From Pseudomonas abieticivorans (GTDB taxonomy: Bacteria; Pseudomonadota; Gammaproteobacteria; Pseudomonadales; Pseudomonadaceae), in assembly GCF_023509015.1 (NCBI RefSeq), contig NZ_CP094975.1, positions 3,047,501 to 3,111,500 of the forward strand: a DNA stretch of 64,000 nucleotides. Reading direction: 5' to 3'. The notes beneath the pieces are model-generated. The model was not told where the DNA came from. It ran no database searches and saw only the letters and a program-made list of their open reading frames with translations. Both the position numbers and the translations under genes were made by a program. How positions within the stretch are numbered: the stretch's first letter is position 1; every line of letters begins with the position of its first letter. Positions 26,675 to 36,803 of this stretch are shown here, piece by piece.

Positions 26675-27709
26675 TTAGCTCATCACCGCCCGAATATCCG
26701 CCGCCAATTCCCGCACTCGCGTCTCTTCGATATCCCACGAGCACATGAACCGCGCGCCGCCACCGATAAAGGTGTAGAAACGCCAGCCTTTATTGCGCAA
26801 TGCCTCCACTGCCGGCTCCGGCATCTGCAAGAACACCCCGTTGGCCTCCACCGGCGACATCAACTTCACCCCTGGGATATCGCTGATCAATTGGCTGAGC
26901 AGTTGCGCGCAGCCGTTGGCGTGCTTGGCGTATTTGAGCCAGGCGCCATTTTCCAGGATGCCTACCCAGGGCGCGGCCAGAAAGCGCATCTTGGAGGCCA
27001 GTTGCCCGGCCTGTTTGCAGCGGTAGTCGAAGTCCACGGCCAGGTCGTGGTTGAAGAACAGGATGGCTTCGCCCACGGCCATGCCGTTTTTGGTGCCGCC
27101 GAAGCACAACACGTCGACACCGGATTTCCAGGTCAACTCGGCTGGCGAGCAATCAAGAAAGGCGCACGCGTTGGAGAACCGTGCGCCGTCCATGTGCAGG
27201 TTCAGCCCCAGTTCCTTGCAGGTGGCGCTGATGGCCTTGAGTTCGTCGGGGCGGTACACGCTGCCCACTTCGGTGGCCTGGGTCAGGGTGACCACCCGTG
27301 GCTTGGGGTAGTGGATGTCTTGGCGCTTGAGCGCGATCTCACGAATGGACTCGGGCGTCAATTTGCCGTTTTCGCTGCGTGCGGTCAGCAGCTTGGAGCC
27401 GTTGGAAAAGAACTCCGGCGCGCCGCATTCGTCGGTTTCGACGTGGGCGGTTTCCGAGCAGATCACGCTGTGGTAGCTCTGGCACAGCGCCGACAGCGCC
27501 AGGGAGTTGGCGGCCGTGCCGTTGAAGGCGAAAAACACTTCGCAGTCGGTTTCGAACAGCTTGCGAAAGTGATCGGCGGCCATGGCGGTCCATTCGTCGT
27601 CGCCATAAGCGCGCTGATGGCCCTGGTTGGCCTGTTCCATGGCGGCCCATGCCTCGGGGCAGATGCCCGAATAATTGTCGCTGGCAAACTGCTGGCTTTG
27701 CTCGTTCAT
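26675..27709 (-). CDS. ltaE: Low-specificity L-threonine aldolase
   Basis: A 344-residue PLP-dependent fold-type I enzyme that cleaves L-threonine/allo-threonine to glycine and acetaldehyde. Visible family features are FAFNGTAANSLALSAL (cofactor phosphate loop region), HMDGARFSNA with the conserved aspartate, and DVLCFGGTKNGM containing the Schiff-base lysine. It is divergent from glyA, so glycine formation and consumption genes share a control region (27710-27952). The length is normal for the family. Activity on beta-hydroxy amino acids other than threonine is likely. Confidence 0.93.
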   Translation of the reverse strand: MNEQSQQFASDNYSGICPEAWAAMEQANQGHQRAYGDDEWTAMAADHFRKLFETDCEVFFAFNGTAANSLALSALCQSYHSVICSETAHVETDECGAPEFFSNGSKLLTARSENGKLTPESIREIALKRQDIHYPKPRVVTLTQATEVGSVYRPDELKAISATCKELGLNLHMDGARFSNACAFLDCSPAELTWKSGVDVLCFGGTKNGMAVGEAILFFNHDLAVDFDYRCKQAGQLASKMRFLAAPWVGILENGAWLKYAKHANGCAQLLSQLISDIPGVKLMSPVEANGVFLQMPEPAVEALRNKGWRFYTFIGGGARFMCSWDIEETRVRELAADIRAVMS

Positions 27710-27952
27710 GGCCGGTTCCTTGTGTTCGTGTAGCCCAGCACTTTAAACCAGGAATGTCGCTGGCGGATATCAGCTCTTGATTGCCCTTGTTTCGGGAGAT
27801 TCATGCCCATGTCGTAAACGCACCTTTGCGTGGCGTCCGTAGGCATTTGACCTGCCTGCGCGGGCCCTACCATCGCATTCAAAGGGGGCCCTCCAATGAG
27901 CGGCCCCTGTACCCAATACGTCAGGCGCCACGCCGCTGCCGGGAGAACCGCG

Positions 27953-29206
27953 ATGTTCAGCAAGCAAGACCAGATCCAGGGTTACGATGATGCACTGCTG
28001 GCGGCGATGAATGCCGAAGAGCAACGCCAGGAAGATCACATCGAGCTGATCGCCTCGGAGAACTACACCAGCAAGCGCGTGATGCAGGCCCAGGGCAGCG
28101 GCCTGACCAACAAGTACGCCGAAGGTTACCCCGGCAAGCGCTACTACGGCGGTTGCGAGCACGTGGACAAGGTCGAGGCCCTAGCCATTGCCCGCGCCAA
28201 AGAATTGTTCGGCGCCGACTATGCCAACGTGCAACCGCACTCCGGCTCCCAGGCTAATGCTGCCGTCTACCTCGCCCTGTTGCAGGCCGGCGACACCGTG
28301 CTGGGCATGAGCCTGGCCCACGGCGGCCACTTGACCCACGGCGCCAAGGTGAGCTTTTCCGGCAAGCTGTACAACGCCGTGCAGTACGGCATCGACACCG
28401 ACACCGGGCTGATCGACTACGACGAAGTCGAGCGCCTGGCGGTCGAACACCAGCCGAAGATGATCATCGCCGGCTTCTCGGCCTACTCCAAAACCCTGGA
28501 TTTCCCGCGCTTTCGTGAAATTGCCGACAAGGTCGGTGCTTATCTGTTCGTGGACATGGCCCACGTTGCCGGCCTGGTTGCCGCGGGCCTGTACCCCAAC
28601 CCGATCCCATTCGCCGACGTGGTCACCACTACCACCCACAAGACCCTGCGTGGCCCCCGTGGCGGCCTGATCCTGGCGCGTGCCAACGAAGAACTGGAAA
28701 AGAAATTCAACTCCGCCGTGTTCCCTGGCGGCCAGGGCGGCCCGCTGATGCACGTGATCGCCGCCAAGGCCGTGTGCTTCAAGGAAGCGCTGGAACCTGG
28801 CTTCAAGGCTTACCAACAGCAAGTGATCGACAACGCCAAGGCCATGGCCGGCGTGTTTATCGAGCGCGGCTACGATGTGGTATCCGGCGGTACCGATAAC
28901 CACCTGTTCCTGGTCAGCCTGATTCGCCAGGGCCTCACCGGCAAAGACGCCGACGCTGCCTTGGGCCGCGCGCACATCACCGTGAACAAGAACGCGGTGC
29001 CTAACGATCCGCAGTCGCCCTTCGTGACCTCGGGCCTGCGCATTGGCACCCCGGCGGTCACTACCCGAGGTTTCAAGGTGACCCAGTGCACGGCGCTGGC
29101 CGGCTGGATTTGCGACATTCTCGACAACCTGGGCGATGCCGACGTAGAAGCCGACGTGGCGCGCAATGTCGCCGCCCTGTGCTCCGATTTCCCGGTTTAC
29201 CGCTGA
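27953..29206 (+). CDS. glyA: Serine hydroxymethyltransferase
   Basis: A 417-residue PLP enzyme converting glycine and 5,10-methylene-THF to serine. Here it would use the glycine and C1-folate released by sarcosine oxidase. The PLP lysine is Lys229 in [25 protein letters not shown] and the GGHLTHG segment are also family hallmarks. The start MFSKQD at 27953 follows GGGAG, rather than the upstream in-frame start at 27896. It heads the glyA-soxBDAG run, with only 23 bases to soxB. This is the catabolic copy of the betaine cluster. Confidence 0.95.
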   Translation: MFSKQDQIQGYDDALLAAMNAEEQRQEDHIELIASENYTSKRVMQAQGSGLTNKYAEGYPGKRYYGGCEHVDKVEALAIARAKELFGADYANVQPHSGSQANAAVYLALLQAGDTVLGMSLAHGGHLTHGAKVSFSGKLYNAVQYGIDTDTGLIDYDEVERLAVEHQPKMIIAGFSAYSKTLDFPRFREIADKVGAYLFVDMAHVAGLVAAGLYPNPIPFADVVTTTTHKTLRGPRGGLILARANEELEKKFNSAVFPGGQGGPLMHVIAAKAVCFKEALEPGFKAYQQQVIDNAKAMAGVFIERGYDVVSGGTDNHLFLVSLIRQGLTGKDADAALGRAHITVNKNAVPNDPQSPFVTSGLRIGTPAVTTRGFKVTQCTALAGWICDILDNLGDADVEADVARNVAALCSDFPVYR

Positions 29207-29229
29207 GCGCCTGTTCTGGAGTAACGACT

Positions 29230-30480
29230 ATGCAACGCTATTCGGGCTTCGGCCTCTTCAAGCACTCACTCAGCCACCACGAAAACTGGCAGCGCATGTG
29301 GCGCACGCCCACCCCGAAAAAAGTTTATGACGTGGTCATCGTCGGCGGTGGCGGCCATGGCCTGGCCACTGCTTACTACCTGGCCAAGGTACACGGCATC
29401 ACCAACGTGGCCGTGGTCGAGAAGGGCTGGCTGGGCGGCGGTAATACCGCGCGCAACACCACCATCGTGCGCTCCAACTACCTGTGGGACGAATCGGCGC
29501 ACCTCTACGAGCACGCCATGAAGCTGTGGGAAGGCCTGTCCCAGGACCTTAACTACAACGTGATGTTCTCCCAGCGCGGGGTGTACAACCTGTGCCATAC
29601 CCTGCAAGACATGCGCGACTCCGAGCGCCGTGTCAGCGCCAACCGCCTGAACGGCGTGGACGGCGAACTGCTCAACGGCCAGCAAGTGGCCGACGAAATT
29701 CCGTACCTGGACTGCTCTAAAAATACCCGCTACCCGATCATCGGCGCCACCGTGCAACGCCGCGGCGGCGTAGCCCGTCACGACGCGGTGGCCTGGGGCT
29801 TTGCCCGCGCGGCCGACGCCCTGGGTGTGGACCTGATCCAGCAGACCGAAGTGATCGGCTTTCGCAAGGAAAACGGCGTGTGCATCGGCGTCGAAACCAA
29901 CAAGGGTTTCATCGGCGCCAAGCGCGTGGGCGTGGTCACGGCCGGTAACTCCGGGCACATGGCCAAGCTGGCGGGCTTCCGCCTGCCGATCGAGTCCCAC
30001 CCGCTGCAGGCGCTGGTGTCCGAGCCGATCAAGCCGATCATCGACAGCGTGATCATGTCCAACGCCGTGCACGGTTACATCAGCCAGTCCGACAAGGGCG
30101 ACCTGGTGATCGGTGCGGGTATCGACGGCTGGGTCGGCTACGGCCAGCGCGGCTCCTACCCGGTGATCGAACACACCATCCAGGCCATCATGGAAATGTT
30201 CCCGGTGCTCTCGCGAGTACGCATGAACCGCCAATGGGGCGGCATTGTCGACACCACCCCGGACGCCTGCCCGATCATCTCCAAGACCCCCGTGGAAAAC
30301 ATGTTTTTCAACTGCGGTTGGGGCACCGGCGGCTTCAAGGCCACCCCAGGCTCAGGCAACGTGTTTGCCGCAAGCCTGGCCAAAGGCGAGATGCACCCGC
30401 TGGCCAAACCTTTTTCCATCGACCGGTTCCACAACGGCGCATTGATCGACGAGCACGGCGCTGCCGCGGTCGCCCACTAA
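29230..30480 (+). CDS. soxB: Sarcosine oxidase subunit beta
   Basis: A 416-residue FAD/FMN-dependent subunit of heterotetrameric sarcosine oxidase, which turns sarcosine into glycine, H2O2 and methylene-THF. An N-terminal dinucleotide fold ([19 protein letters not shown], ~33-51) is followed by a DAO-type domain. [14 protein letters not shown] near 180 lies where characterised SoxB proteins attach FMN to a histidine. The C-terminal [14 protein letters not shown] motif is typical. The start at 29230 follows CTGGAG. It is co-transcribed with glyA and soxDAG. Confidence 0.95.
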   Translation: MQRYSGFGLFKHSLSHHENWQRMWRTPTPKKVYDVVIVGGGGHGLATAYYLAKVHGITNVAVVEKGWLGGGNTARNTTIVRSNYLWDESAHLYEHAMKLWEGLSQDLNYNVMFSQRGVYNLCHTLQDMRDSERRVSANRLNGVDGELLNGQQVADEIPYLDCSKNTRYPIIGATVQRRGGVARHDAVAWGFARAADALGVDLIQQTEVIGFRKENGVCIGVETNKGFIGAKRVGVVTAGNSGHMAKLAGFRLPIESHPLQALVSEPIKPIIDSVIMSNAVHGYISQSDKGDLVIGAGIDGWVGYGQRGSYPVIEHTIQAIMEMFPVLSRVRMNRQWGGIVDTTPDACPIISKTPVENMFFNCGWGTGGFKATPGSGNVFAASLAKGEMHPLAKPFSIDRFHNGALIDEHGAAAVAH

Positions 30481-30495
30481 CAGGAGAATTTCCTC

Positions 30496-30825
30496 ATGTT
30501 GCATATCTTCTGTCCTCATTGCGGCGAACTGCGCTCCGAAGAAGAATTCCACGCCTCGGGCCAGGCGCACATCCCGCGCCCGCTGGACCCAGGCGCCTGC
30601 TCGGATGAAGAGTGGGGCGACTACATGTTTTTTCGCGACAACCCGCGCGGTATCCACCACGAACTGTGGATACACGCGGCCGGTTGCCGCCAGTACTTCA
30701 ACGCCACCCGCGACACGGTGACGTACGAGATTCTCGAGACCTATCCGATCGGCGCCAAGCCGCAAGTGACGGCCAAGGCGGCCAGCCCGCAATCGGCTGC
30801 CAGTGGTGTGGGAGAAAAGGTATGA
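30496..30825 (+). CDS. soxD: Sarcosine oxidase subunit delta
   Basis: A 109-residue zinc-binding small subunit of heterotetrameric sarcosine oxidase. CPHCGELR (Cys6, Cys9) and a later HAAGCRQYFNATRDT segment supply the likely zinc ligands. It has a short, disordered Ala/Ser-rich C-terminus. It lies 15 bases after soxB with a strong ribosome-binding site (CAGGAG), and its stop overlaps the soxA start (ATGA). Confidence 0.94.
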   Translation: MLHIFCPHCGELRSEEEFHASGQAHIPRPLDPGACSDEEWGDYMFFRDNPRGIHHELWIHAAGCRQYFNATRDTVTYEILETYPIGAKPQVTAKAASPQSAASGVGEKV

Positions 30826-33800
30826 GCCAGGTCAATCGCCTGTCCAATGGCGGTCGCGTAGACCGCAGCAAGAAAGTCACCTTCACCTTCAACGGCCAGA
30901 CCTACCAGGGCTTTGAAGGCGACACCCTAGCCTCGGCATTGCTGGCCAATGGCGTGGACATTGTCGGGCGCAGCTTCAAGTACTCGCGCCCACGGGGCAT
31001 TTTTGCCGCCGGCTGCGAAGAGCCGAACGCGGTGTTGCAGATCGGCGCCACCGAAGCCACCCAGATCCCCAACGTGCGCGCCACCCAGCAGGCGCTCTAC
31101 CAGGGCCTGGTCGCCACCAGCACCAATGGCTGGCCGAACGTGAACACCGACATGATGGGCATCCTAGGCAAGGTCGGCGGCAAGCTGATGCCGCCGGGCT
31201 TCTACTACAAGACTTTCATGTACCCGCAGTCCTTCTGGATGACTTACGAGAAGTACATCCGCAAGGCCGCAGGGTTGGGTCGCTCGCCTGTCGAGAACGA
31301 CCCCGACACCTACGACAACTTCAACCAGCACTGCGACGTGTTGATCGTCGGCGCAGGCCCTGCGGGCCTGGCTGCTGCATTGGCAGCTGCCCGCAGTGGT
31401 GCCCGCGTGATCGTGGCCGATGAGCAGGAAGAGTTCGGCGGCAGCCTGCTCGACACCCGCGAAAGCCTGGATGGCAAACCGGCGGCCGAGTGGGTCGCGC
31501 AGGTGGTGGACGAGCTTAAATCGCTGCCGCAAGTGGTATTGCTGCCACGCGCCACCGTCAACGGTTACCACGACCATAACTTCCTGACCATTCACGAGCG
31601 CCTGACCGACCACCTGGGTGACCGCGCACCGATCGGCCAAGTGCGCCAGCGCTTGCACCGGGTTCGCGCCAAGCGCGTGGTATTGGCAACCGGCACTCAC
31701 GAACGCCCGCTGGTGTACGGCAACAACGACGTCCCCGGCAACATGCTCGCCGGTGCCGTGTCGACCTACGTGCGCCGCTACGGCGTGGCACCGGGTAAAA
31801 AACTGGTGCTGTCGACCAACAACGATTACGCCTACCGGGTGGCCCTGGATTGGCTTGACGCCAGCCTGCAGGTAGTGGCCATCGCCGATGCACGCCACAA
31901 CCCGCGCGGCGCGCTGGTGGAAGAGGCGCGCGCCAAGGGTATCCGCATCCTGACCGGCAGTGCTGTGATCGAAACCCGTGGCAGCAAGCACGTGACCGCT
32001 GCCCGTGTCGCCGCCATCGACGTCAATGGCCATAAAGTCACCAGCCCCGGCGAGTGGCTGGAATGCGACCTGGTAGGCACCTCCGGCGGCTACAGCCCGG
32101 TGGTGCACCTGGCTTCACACCTGGGCGGCAAGCCGATCTGGCGTGAAGACATCCTTGGTTTCGTGCCAGGCGATGCCCCACAAAAACGCGTGTGCGTGGG
32201 GGGTGTGAACGGCGTGTTCGCGCTGGCCGATGCCCTCAGCGATGGCTTCGAAGGCGGCGCTCGCGCGGCGGCCGAAGCCGGCTTCAAGATCGTTGAAGGC
32301 ACCGTGCCCAAAGCCCTGGTCCGTAAGGAAGAGCCTACCTTGGCGCTGTTCCAGGTGCCGCACGACAAGGCCACCGCACGGGCGCCCAAGCAGTTCGTCG
32401 ACCTGCAAAACGACGTCACCGCCGCGGCCATCGAACTGGCTACCCGTGAAGGTTTCGAGTCGGTCGAGCACGTCAAACGCTACACCGCGCTGGGCTTCGG
32501 TACCGACCAAGGCAAGCTGGGCAACATCAACGGCCTGGCCATCGCGGCGCGCAGCCGCGGCATCTCGATCACCGAGATGGGCACCACCATGTTCCGCCCC
32601 AACTACACGCCGATCACGTTCGGCGCGATTGCCGGCCGTCATTGCGGCCACCTGTTCGAGCCGGTGCGCTTCACTGCCCTGCATGCCTGGCATGTGAAAA
32701 ACGGCGCCGAATTCGAAGACGTCGGCCAGTGGAAGCGCCCGTGGTACTTCCCCAAGCGTGGCGAAGACCTGCATTCGGCCGTTGCGCGCGAGTGTAAGGC
32801 GGTGCGTGACAGCGTCGGCCTGCTCGACGCCTCGACCCTGGGCAAGATCGATATCCAGGGCCCGGACGCGCGCGAATTCCTCAACCGCATCTACACCAAC
32901 GCCTGGACCAAGCTGGACGTGGGTAAGGCCCGCTATGGCCTGATGTGCAAGGAAGACGGCATGGTCTTCGACGACGGCGTGACCGCCTGCCTTGCCGACA
33001 ACCACTTCCTGATGACCACCACCACCGGCGGTGCTGCGCGCGTGCTGCAATGGTTGGAAATCTACCAGCAGACCGAGTGGCCAGACCTGAAGGTGTACTT
33101 CACTTCGGTCACCGACCACTGGGCGACCCTGACGCTGTCCGGCCCCAACAGCCGCAAGCTGCTCAGCGAAGTGACCGATATCGACCTGGGCAAGGACGCC
33201 TTCCCGTTCATGACCTGGAAGGAAGGCCTGGTCGGCGGCGTGCCGGCGCGGGTGTTCCGTATCTCGTTCACCGGCGAGCTGTCCTATGAGGTGAATATCC
33301 AGGCCGACTACGCCATGGGTGTGCTTGAACAGATCGCCGAAGCCGGCGCGAAATACAACCTCACGCCTTATGGCACCGAGACCATGCACGTGCTGCGCGC
33401 CGAGAAGGGTTTCATCATCGTCGGCCAGGACACCGATGGCTCGATGACCCCGGACGACTTGAACATGGGCTGGTGCGTAGGCCGTACCAAGCCGTTCTCG
33501 TGGCTGGGCTGGCGGGGCATGAACCGCGAAGACTGCGTGCGCGAGCAGCGCAAGCAACTGGTGGGCCTCAAGCCCGTGGACCCGAACAAAGTGCTGCCGG
33601 AGGGCGCGCAACTGGTGCTCGACACCAAACAGACCATCCCCATGGCGATGGTCGGCCACGTGACCTCCAGCTACATGAGTTCCACCCTGGGCCACTCGTT
33701 TGCCCTGGCGGTGGTCAAGGGCGGCCTCAAGCGCATCGGCGAAACGGTGTTCGCACCGCTGGCCGATGGCAGCGTGATCGAGGCGCAGATCTGCTCTTCG

Positions 33801-33839
33801 GTGTTCTTCGACCCGAAAGGCGATCAGCAGAACGTCTGA
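30822..33839 (+). CDS. soxA: Sarcosine oxidase subunit alpha
   Basis: A 1005-residue subunit with three parts: a ferredoxin-like N-terminal region (~1-110, KVTFTFNGQTYQGFEGDTLASALLANG), an NAD-binding flavoprotein domain (DVLIVGAGPAGLAAALAAA near 172), and a C-terminal GcvT-like aminomethyltransferase domain (~600-1000) where THF accepts the methyl carbon. The true start is the ATG at 30822 overlapping soxD; an earlier in-frame start would read through soxD in another frame. It forms the enzyme with SoxB, SoxD and SoxG in the cytoplasm. Confidence 0.95.
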   Translation: MSQVNRLSNGGRVDRSKKVTFTFNGQTYQGFEGDTLASALLANGVDIVGRSFKYSRPRGIFAAGCEEPNAVLQIGATEATQIPNVRATQQALYQGLVATSTNGWPNVNTDMMGILGKVGGKLMPPGFYYKTFMYPQSFWMTYEKYIRKAAGLGRSPVENDPDTYDNFNQHCDVLIVGAGPAGLAAALAAARSGARVIVADEQEEFGGSLLDTRESLDGKPAAEWVAQVVDELKSLPQVVLLPRATVNGYHDHNFLTIHERLTDHLGDRAPIGQVRQRLHRVRAKRVVLATGTHERPLVYGNNDVPGNMLAGAVSTYVRRYGVAPGKKLVLSTNNDYAYRVALDWLDASLQVVAIADARHNPRGALVEEARAKGIRILTGSAVIETRGSKHVTAARVAAIDVNGHKVTSPGEWLECDLVGTSGGYSPVVHLASHLGGKPIWREDILGFVPGDAPQKRVCVGGVNGVFALADALSDGFEGGARAAAEAGFKIVEGTVPKALVRKEEPTLALFQVPHDKATARAPKQFVDLQNDVTAAAIELATREGFESVEHVKRYTALGFGTDQGKLGNINGLAIAARSRGISITEMGTTMFRPNYTPITFGAIAGRHCGHLFEPVRFTALHAWHVKNGAEFEDVGQWKRPWYFPKRGEDLHSAVARECKAVRDSVGLLDASTLGKIDIQGPDAREFLNRIYTNAWTKLDVGKARYGLMCKEDGMVFDDGVTACLADNHFLMTTTTGGAARVLQWLEIYQQTEWPDLKVYFTSVTDHWATLTLSGPNSRKLLSEVTDIDLGKDAFPFMTWKEGLVGGVPARVFRISFTGELSYEVNIQADYAMGVLEQIAEAGAKYNLTPYGTETMHVLRAEKGFIIVGQDTDGSMTPDDLNMGWCVGRTKPFSWLGWRGMNREDCVREQRKQLVGLKPVDPNKVLPEGAQLVLDTKQTIPMAMVGHVTSSYMSSTLGHSFALAVVKGGLKRIGETVFAPLADGSVIEAQICSSVFFDPKGDQQNV

Positions 33840-33861
33840 AAATTTTATGACAGGTGTCCAC

Positions 33862-34494
33862 ATGACCACAGTCAACGTATACGAACAACGCCCGGCTTCG
33901 GGCGCCAAGGCCGAATCCTCGCTGCACCATGCCGACCTGTTCAGCCTGGTGGGCAAGGGCCGCAAGAACGCAGGCGTGACCCTGCGCGAGAAAAAGCTGC
34001 TGGGCCACCTCACCCTTCGTGGCAACGGCCATGACGCCGCCTTCGCCGGCGGCGTGCACAAGGCCTTGGGCCTGGAGCTGCCGACGGCCCTGAGCATGGT
34101 CGCCAACGGCGATACGTCGCTGCAGTGGATGGGCCCGGACGAGTGGCTGTTGATCGTGCCGGGCGGCCAGGAAGTGGCCAGCGAAAAGGCTCTGCGCGAA
34201 GCCTTGGCGGGCCAGCACATCTCGGTGGTCAACGTCAGCGGCGGCCAGCAGGTCCTCGAACTGAGCGGCCCCAACGTGCGCGACGTGCTGATGAAGTCCA
34301 CCAGCTACGACGTGCACCCGGACAACTTCCCGGTGGGCAAGGCGGTGGGCACGGTGTTCGCCAAGTCGCAATTGGTGATCCGCCGCACGGGTGACGAAAC
34401 CTGGGAGCTGCTGGTACGCCGCAGCTTCTCCGATTACTGGTGGTTGTGGTTGCAGGATGCCTCGGCCGAGTTCGGCCTGAACGTTATTGCCTGA
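33862..34494 (+). CDS. soxG: Sarcosine oxidase subunit gamma
   Basis: A 210-residue subunit starting MTTVNVYEQRPASG, related to the GcvT fold (GPDEWLLIVPGG and VVNVSGGQQVLELSGPNVRDVL). It completes the soxBDAG set 22 bases after soxA. An in-frame upstream ATG at 33847 exists, but the 33862 start fits the family N-terminus. A REPIN separates it from purU, so soxG may be the 3' end of a stabilised message segment. Confidence 0.93.
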   Translation: MTTVNVYEQRPASGAKAESSLHHADLFSLVGKGRKNAGVTLREKKLLGHLTLRGNGHDAAFAGGVHKALGLELPTALSMVANGDTSLQWMGPDEWLLIVPGGQEVASEKALREALAGQHISVVNVSGGQQVLELSGPNVRDVLMKSTSYDVHPDNFPVGKAVGTVFAKSQLVIRRTGDETWELLVRRSFSDYWWLWLQDASAEFGLNVIA

Positions 34495-34496
34495 TT

Positions 34497-34566
34497 CTTT
34501 TCGCGGATAAATCCGCTCCTACAGGGGCATATGAGATCCCTGTAGGAGCGGATTCATCCGCGAAAG
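34497..34566. repeat. REPIN between soxG and purU
   Basis: Two near-perfect REP copies in inverted orientation (34497-34523 and 34539-34566; one core reads GGATTCATCC) lie within the 98-base gap of the operon. The ribosome-binding site of purU starts just past the second arm. Confidence 0.92.
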
Positions 34567-34592
34567 CCACCCCACCGAACCGGAGCCTACCC

Positions 34593-35450
34593 ATGAGCCG
34601 CGCCCCCGATACCTGGATTCTGACTGCCGATTGCCCCAGTGTGCTGGGCACGGTGGACGCGGTCACCCGCTACCTGTTCGAGCAGGGCTGCTATGTCACC
34701 GAGCACCATTCGTTCGATGACCGGCTGTCTTCGCGCTTTTTTATCCGCGTGGAATTTCGCCAGCCTGACGGCTTCGACGAGCAAGGCTTTCGCGAAGGCC
34801 TGGTCGAGCGCGGCCAGGCCTTTGGCATGGTCTTCGAGCTGACGGCCCCGCAATACCGGCCCAAGGTGGTGATCATGGTGTCCAAGGCCGATCACTGCCT
34901 CAATGATTTGCTGTACCGCCAGCGCATCGGCCAACTGTCCATGGACGTCGTCGCGGTGGTGTCCAACCATCCTGATTTGGAACCGTTGGCGCGCTGGCAC
35001 GCAATTCCCTACTACCATTTCCCCCTCGACCCCCTCGATAAACCCGCGCAGGAGCGCAAGGTGATGGAGGTGATCGAGCAAACCGGCGCGGAACTGGTGA
35101 TCCTTGCTCGCTACATGCAAGTGCTGTCACCCCAACTGTGCCGCCAGTTGGACGGCTGGGCGATCAATATCCACCACTCCCTGCTGCCCGGCTTCAAGGG
35201 CGCCAAACCGTACCACCAGGCCTACAACAAAGGCGTGAAGCTGGTGGGCGCCACGGCGCATTACATCAACAACGACCTGGATGAAGGCCCGATCATCACC
35301 CAGGGCGTGGAAGTGGTTGACCACAGCCACTACGCCGAAGACCTGATTGCCAAGGGGCGCGACATCGAGTGCCAGACCCTGGCGCGGGCCGTCGGGTATC
35401 ACATTGAGCGGCGGGTGTTCCTGAATGGGGGGCGCACGGTAGTGCTCTGA
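34593..35450 (+). CDS. purU: Formyltetrahydrofolate deformylase
   Basis: A 285-residue enzyme hydrolysing 10-formyl-THF to formate and THF, which recycles folate loaded during sarcosine demethylation. It has an N-terminal ACT domain (ILTADCPSVLGTVDAVTRYLF, ~5-85) and a formyltransferase-like catalytic domain with NIHHSLLPGFKGAKPYHQA (conserved Asn-His) and a C-terminal HYINNDLDEGPIITQ containing the catalytic aspartate. GGAGCC precedes the ATG. This is the betaine-cluster copy (PurU2 type). Confidence 0.94.
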   Translation: MSRAPDTWILTADCPSVLGTVDAVTRYLFEQGCYVTEHHSFDDRLSSRFFIRVEFRQPDGFDEQGFREGLVERGQAFGMVFELTAPQYRPKVVIMVSKADHCLNDLLYRQRIGQLSMDVVAVVSNHPDLEPLARWHAIPYYHFPLDPLDKPAQERKVMEVIEQTGAELVILARYMQVLSPQLCRQLDGWAINIHHSLLPGFKGAKPYHQAYNKGVKLVGATAHYINNDLDEGPIITQGVEVVDHSHYAEDLIAKGRDIECQTLARAVGYHIERRVFLNGGRTVVL

Positions 35451-35459
35451 TTGGGTCTG

Positions 35460-35516
35460 TTCGCGGATAAATCCGCTCCTGCAGTGATTTCCTGTAGGAG
35501 CGGATTTATCCGCGAA
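35460..35516. repeat. REPIN between purU and fdhA
   Basis: Inverted REP copies (35460-35484 and 35492-35516) with a 7-base spacer lie in the 112-base gap. They are the third such element inside the demethylation gene runs of this window. Confidence 0.92.
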
Positions 35517-35562
35517 GAGGCCACAAAGCTGTAACTCATAAAAACAACAGCGAGGTGAAAGC

Positions 35563-36762
35563 ATGTCTGGTAATCGCGGTGTGGTGTACCTGGGCAGTGG
35601 CAAGGTCGAGGTGCAAACAATTCCCTTCCCGAAAATGCAGGACCCACGTGGTAAACGCATCGAGCATGGTGTGATTCTGCGTGTGGTTTCAACCAATATC
35701 TGTGGCTCTGATCAACACATGGTACGTGGCCGTACCACTGCCCAGGTCGGGTTGGTGCTGGGCCACGAAATCACCGGCGAAGTGCTTGAGGTGGGCAAGG
35801 ATGTCGAAAACCTCAAGGTCGGCGACCTGGTGTCGGTACCCTTCAATGTGGCCTGTGGCCGCTGCCGCTCTTGCAAGGAGCAACACACCGGCGTGTGCCT
35901 GACCGTCAACCCGGCGCGGGCCGGTGGTGCCTATGGCTATGTCGACATGGGTGACTGGGTGGGAGGCCAGGCTGAATACGTGCTGGTGCCCTACGCCGAC
36001 TTCAACCTGCTCAGGCTTGGCGACCGCGACCGCGCCATGGAGAAAATTCGCGACCTGACCTGCCTTTCCGACATCTTGCCCACCGGTTACCACGGTGCCG
36101 TGACGGCGGGCGTGGGCCCCGGTAGCACAGTCTACGTGGCCGGTGCCGGCCCGGTTGGCCTGGCCGCCGCAGCTTCGGCGCGCTTGTTGGGTGCTGCGGT
36201 GGTGATCATCGGTGACGTGAACCCGGTGCGCCTGGCCCACGCCAAGGCCCAGGGTTTTGAAATTGCCGACCTGTCCAAGGACACCCCGCTGCACGAACAG
36301 ATCGCCGACCTGTTAGGTGAGCCAGAAGTCGACTGCGCGGTGGATGCGGTGGGCTTCGAAGCCCGCGGTCATGGCCATGCCGGCGCCCAGCATGAAGCCC
36401 CGGCCACGGTGCTCAACTCGCTGATGGGGGTGGTACGGGTGGCCGGCAAGATCGGCATCCCCGGCCTGTACGTGACCGAAGACCCGGGTGCGGTGGATGC
36501 CGCCGCCAAGGTCGGCGCGCTGAGCATTCGCTTCGGCTTGGGTTGGGCCAAATCCCACAGCTTCCACACTGGCCAGACCCCGGTCATGAAGTACAACCGC
36601 CAGTTGATGCAAGCGATCATGTGGGACCGCATCAACATCGCCGAAGTGGTGGGCGTGCAGGTGATCAGCCTTGACCAGGCGCCGCAGGGCTATGGCGAGT
36701 TCGATGCCGGGGTGCCGAAGAAATTTGTCATCGACCCGCACAAGCTGTTCAGTGCGGCATAA
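35563..36762 (+). CDS. fdhA: Glutathione-independent formaldehyde dehydrogenase
   Basis: A 399-residue zinc-dependent medium-chain dehydrogenase that oxidises formaldehyde to formate with tightly bound NAD. It detoxifies the formaldehyde released by GbcAB and other demethylation steps. The catalytic zinc region is NICGSDQHMVRG with LGHEITGEV; the structural zinc cysteines are in CGRCRSCKEQHTGVC. The Rossmann fold is VYVAGAGPVGLAAAA. The long insert and overall length match P. putida formaldehyde dehydrogenase. A strong terminator follows, closing the cluster. Confidence 0.95.
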   Translation: MSGNRGVVYLGSGKVEVQTIPFPKMQDPRGKRIEHGVILRVVSTNICGSDQHMVRGRTTAQVGLVLGHEITGEVLEVGKDVENLKVGDLVSVPFNVACGRCRSCKEQHTGVCLTVNPARAGGAYGYVDMGDWVGGQAEYVLVPYADFNLLRLGDRDRAMEKIRDLTCLSDILPTGYHGAVTAGVGPGSTVYVAGAGPVGLAAAASARLLGAAVVIIGDVNPVRLAHAKAQGFEIADLSKDTPLHEQIADLLGEPEVDCAVDAVGFEARGHGHAGAQHEAPATVLNSLMGVVRVAGKIGIPGLYVTEDPGAVDAAAKVGALSIRFGLGWAKSHSFHTGQTPVMKYNRQLMQAIMWDRINIAEVVGVQVISLDQAPQGYGEFDAGVPKKFVIDPHKLFSAA

Positions 36763-36770
36763 CTGAAGAG

Positions 36771-36793
36771 GGGCGGCGCAAGCCGCCTTTTTT
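36771..36793 (+). terminator. Intrinsic terminator after fdhA
   Basis: A GGCGGC stem (36772-36777) pairs with GCCGCC (36782-36787) around a GCAA tetraloop and is followed by six T residues. It begins nine bases after the fdhA stop. Confidence 0.92.
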
Positions 36794-36803
36794 CTGCCCG
36801 CGG

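Noticed and set aside
27710..27952. Glycine riboswitch between ltaE and glyA
   Set aside because: No tandem aptamer-like conserved core was visible in the 243-base gap.
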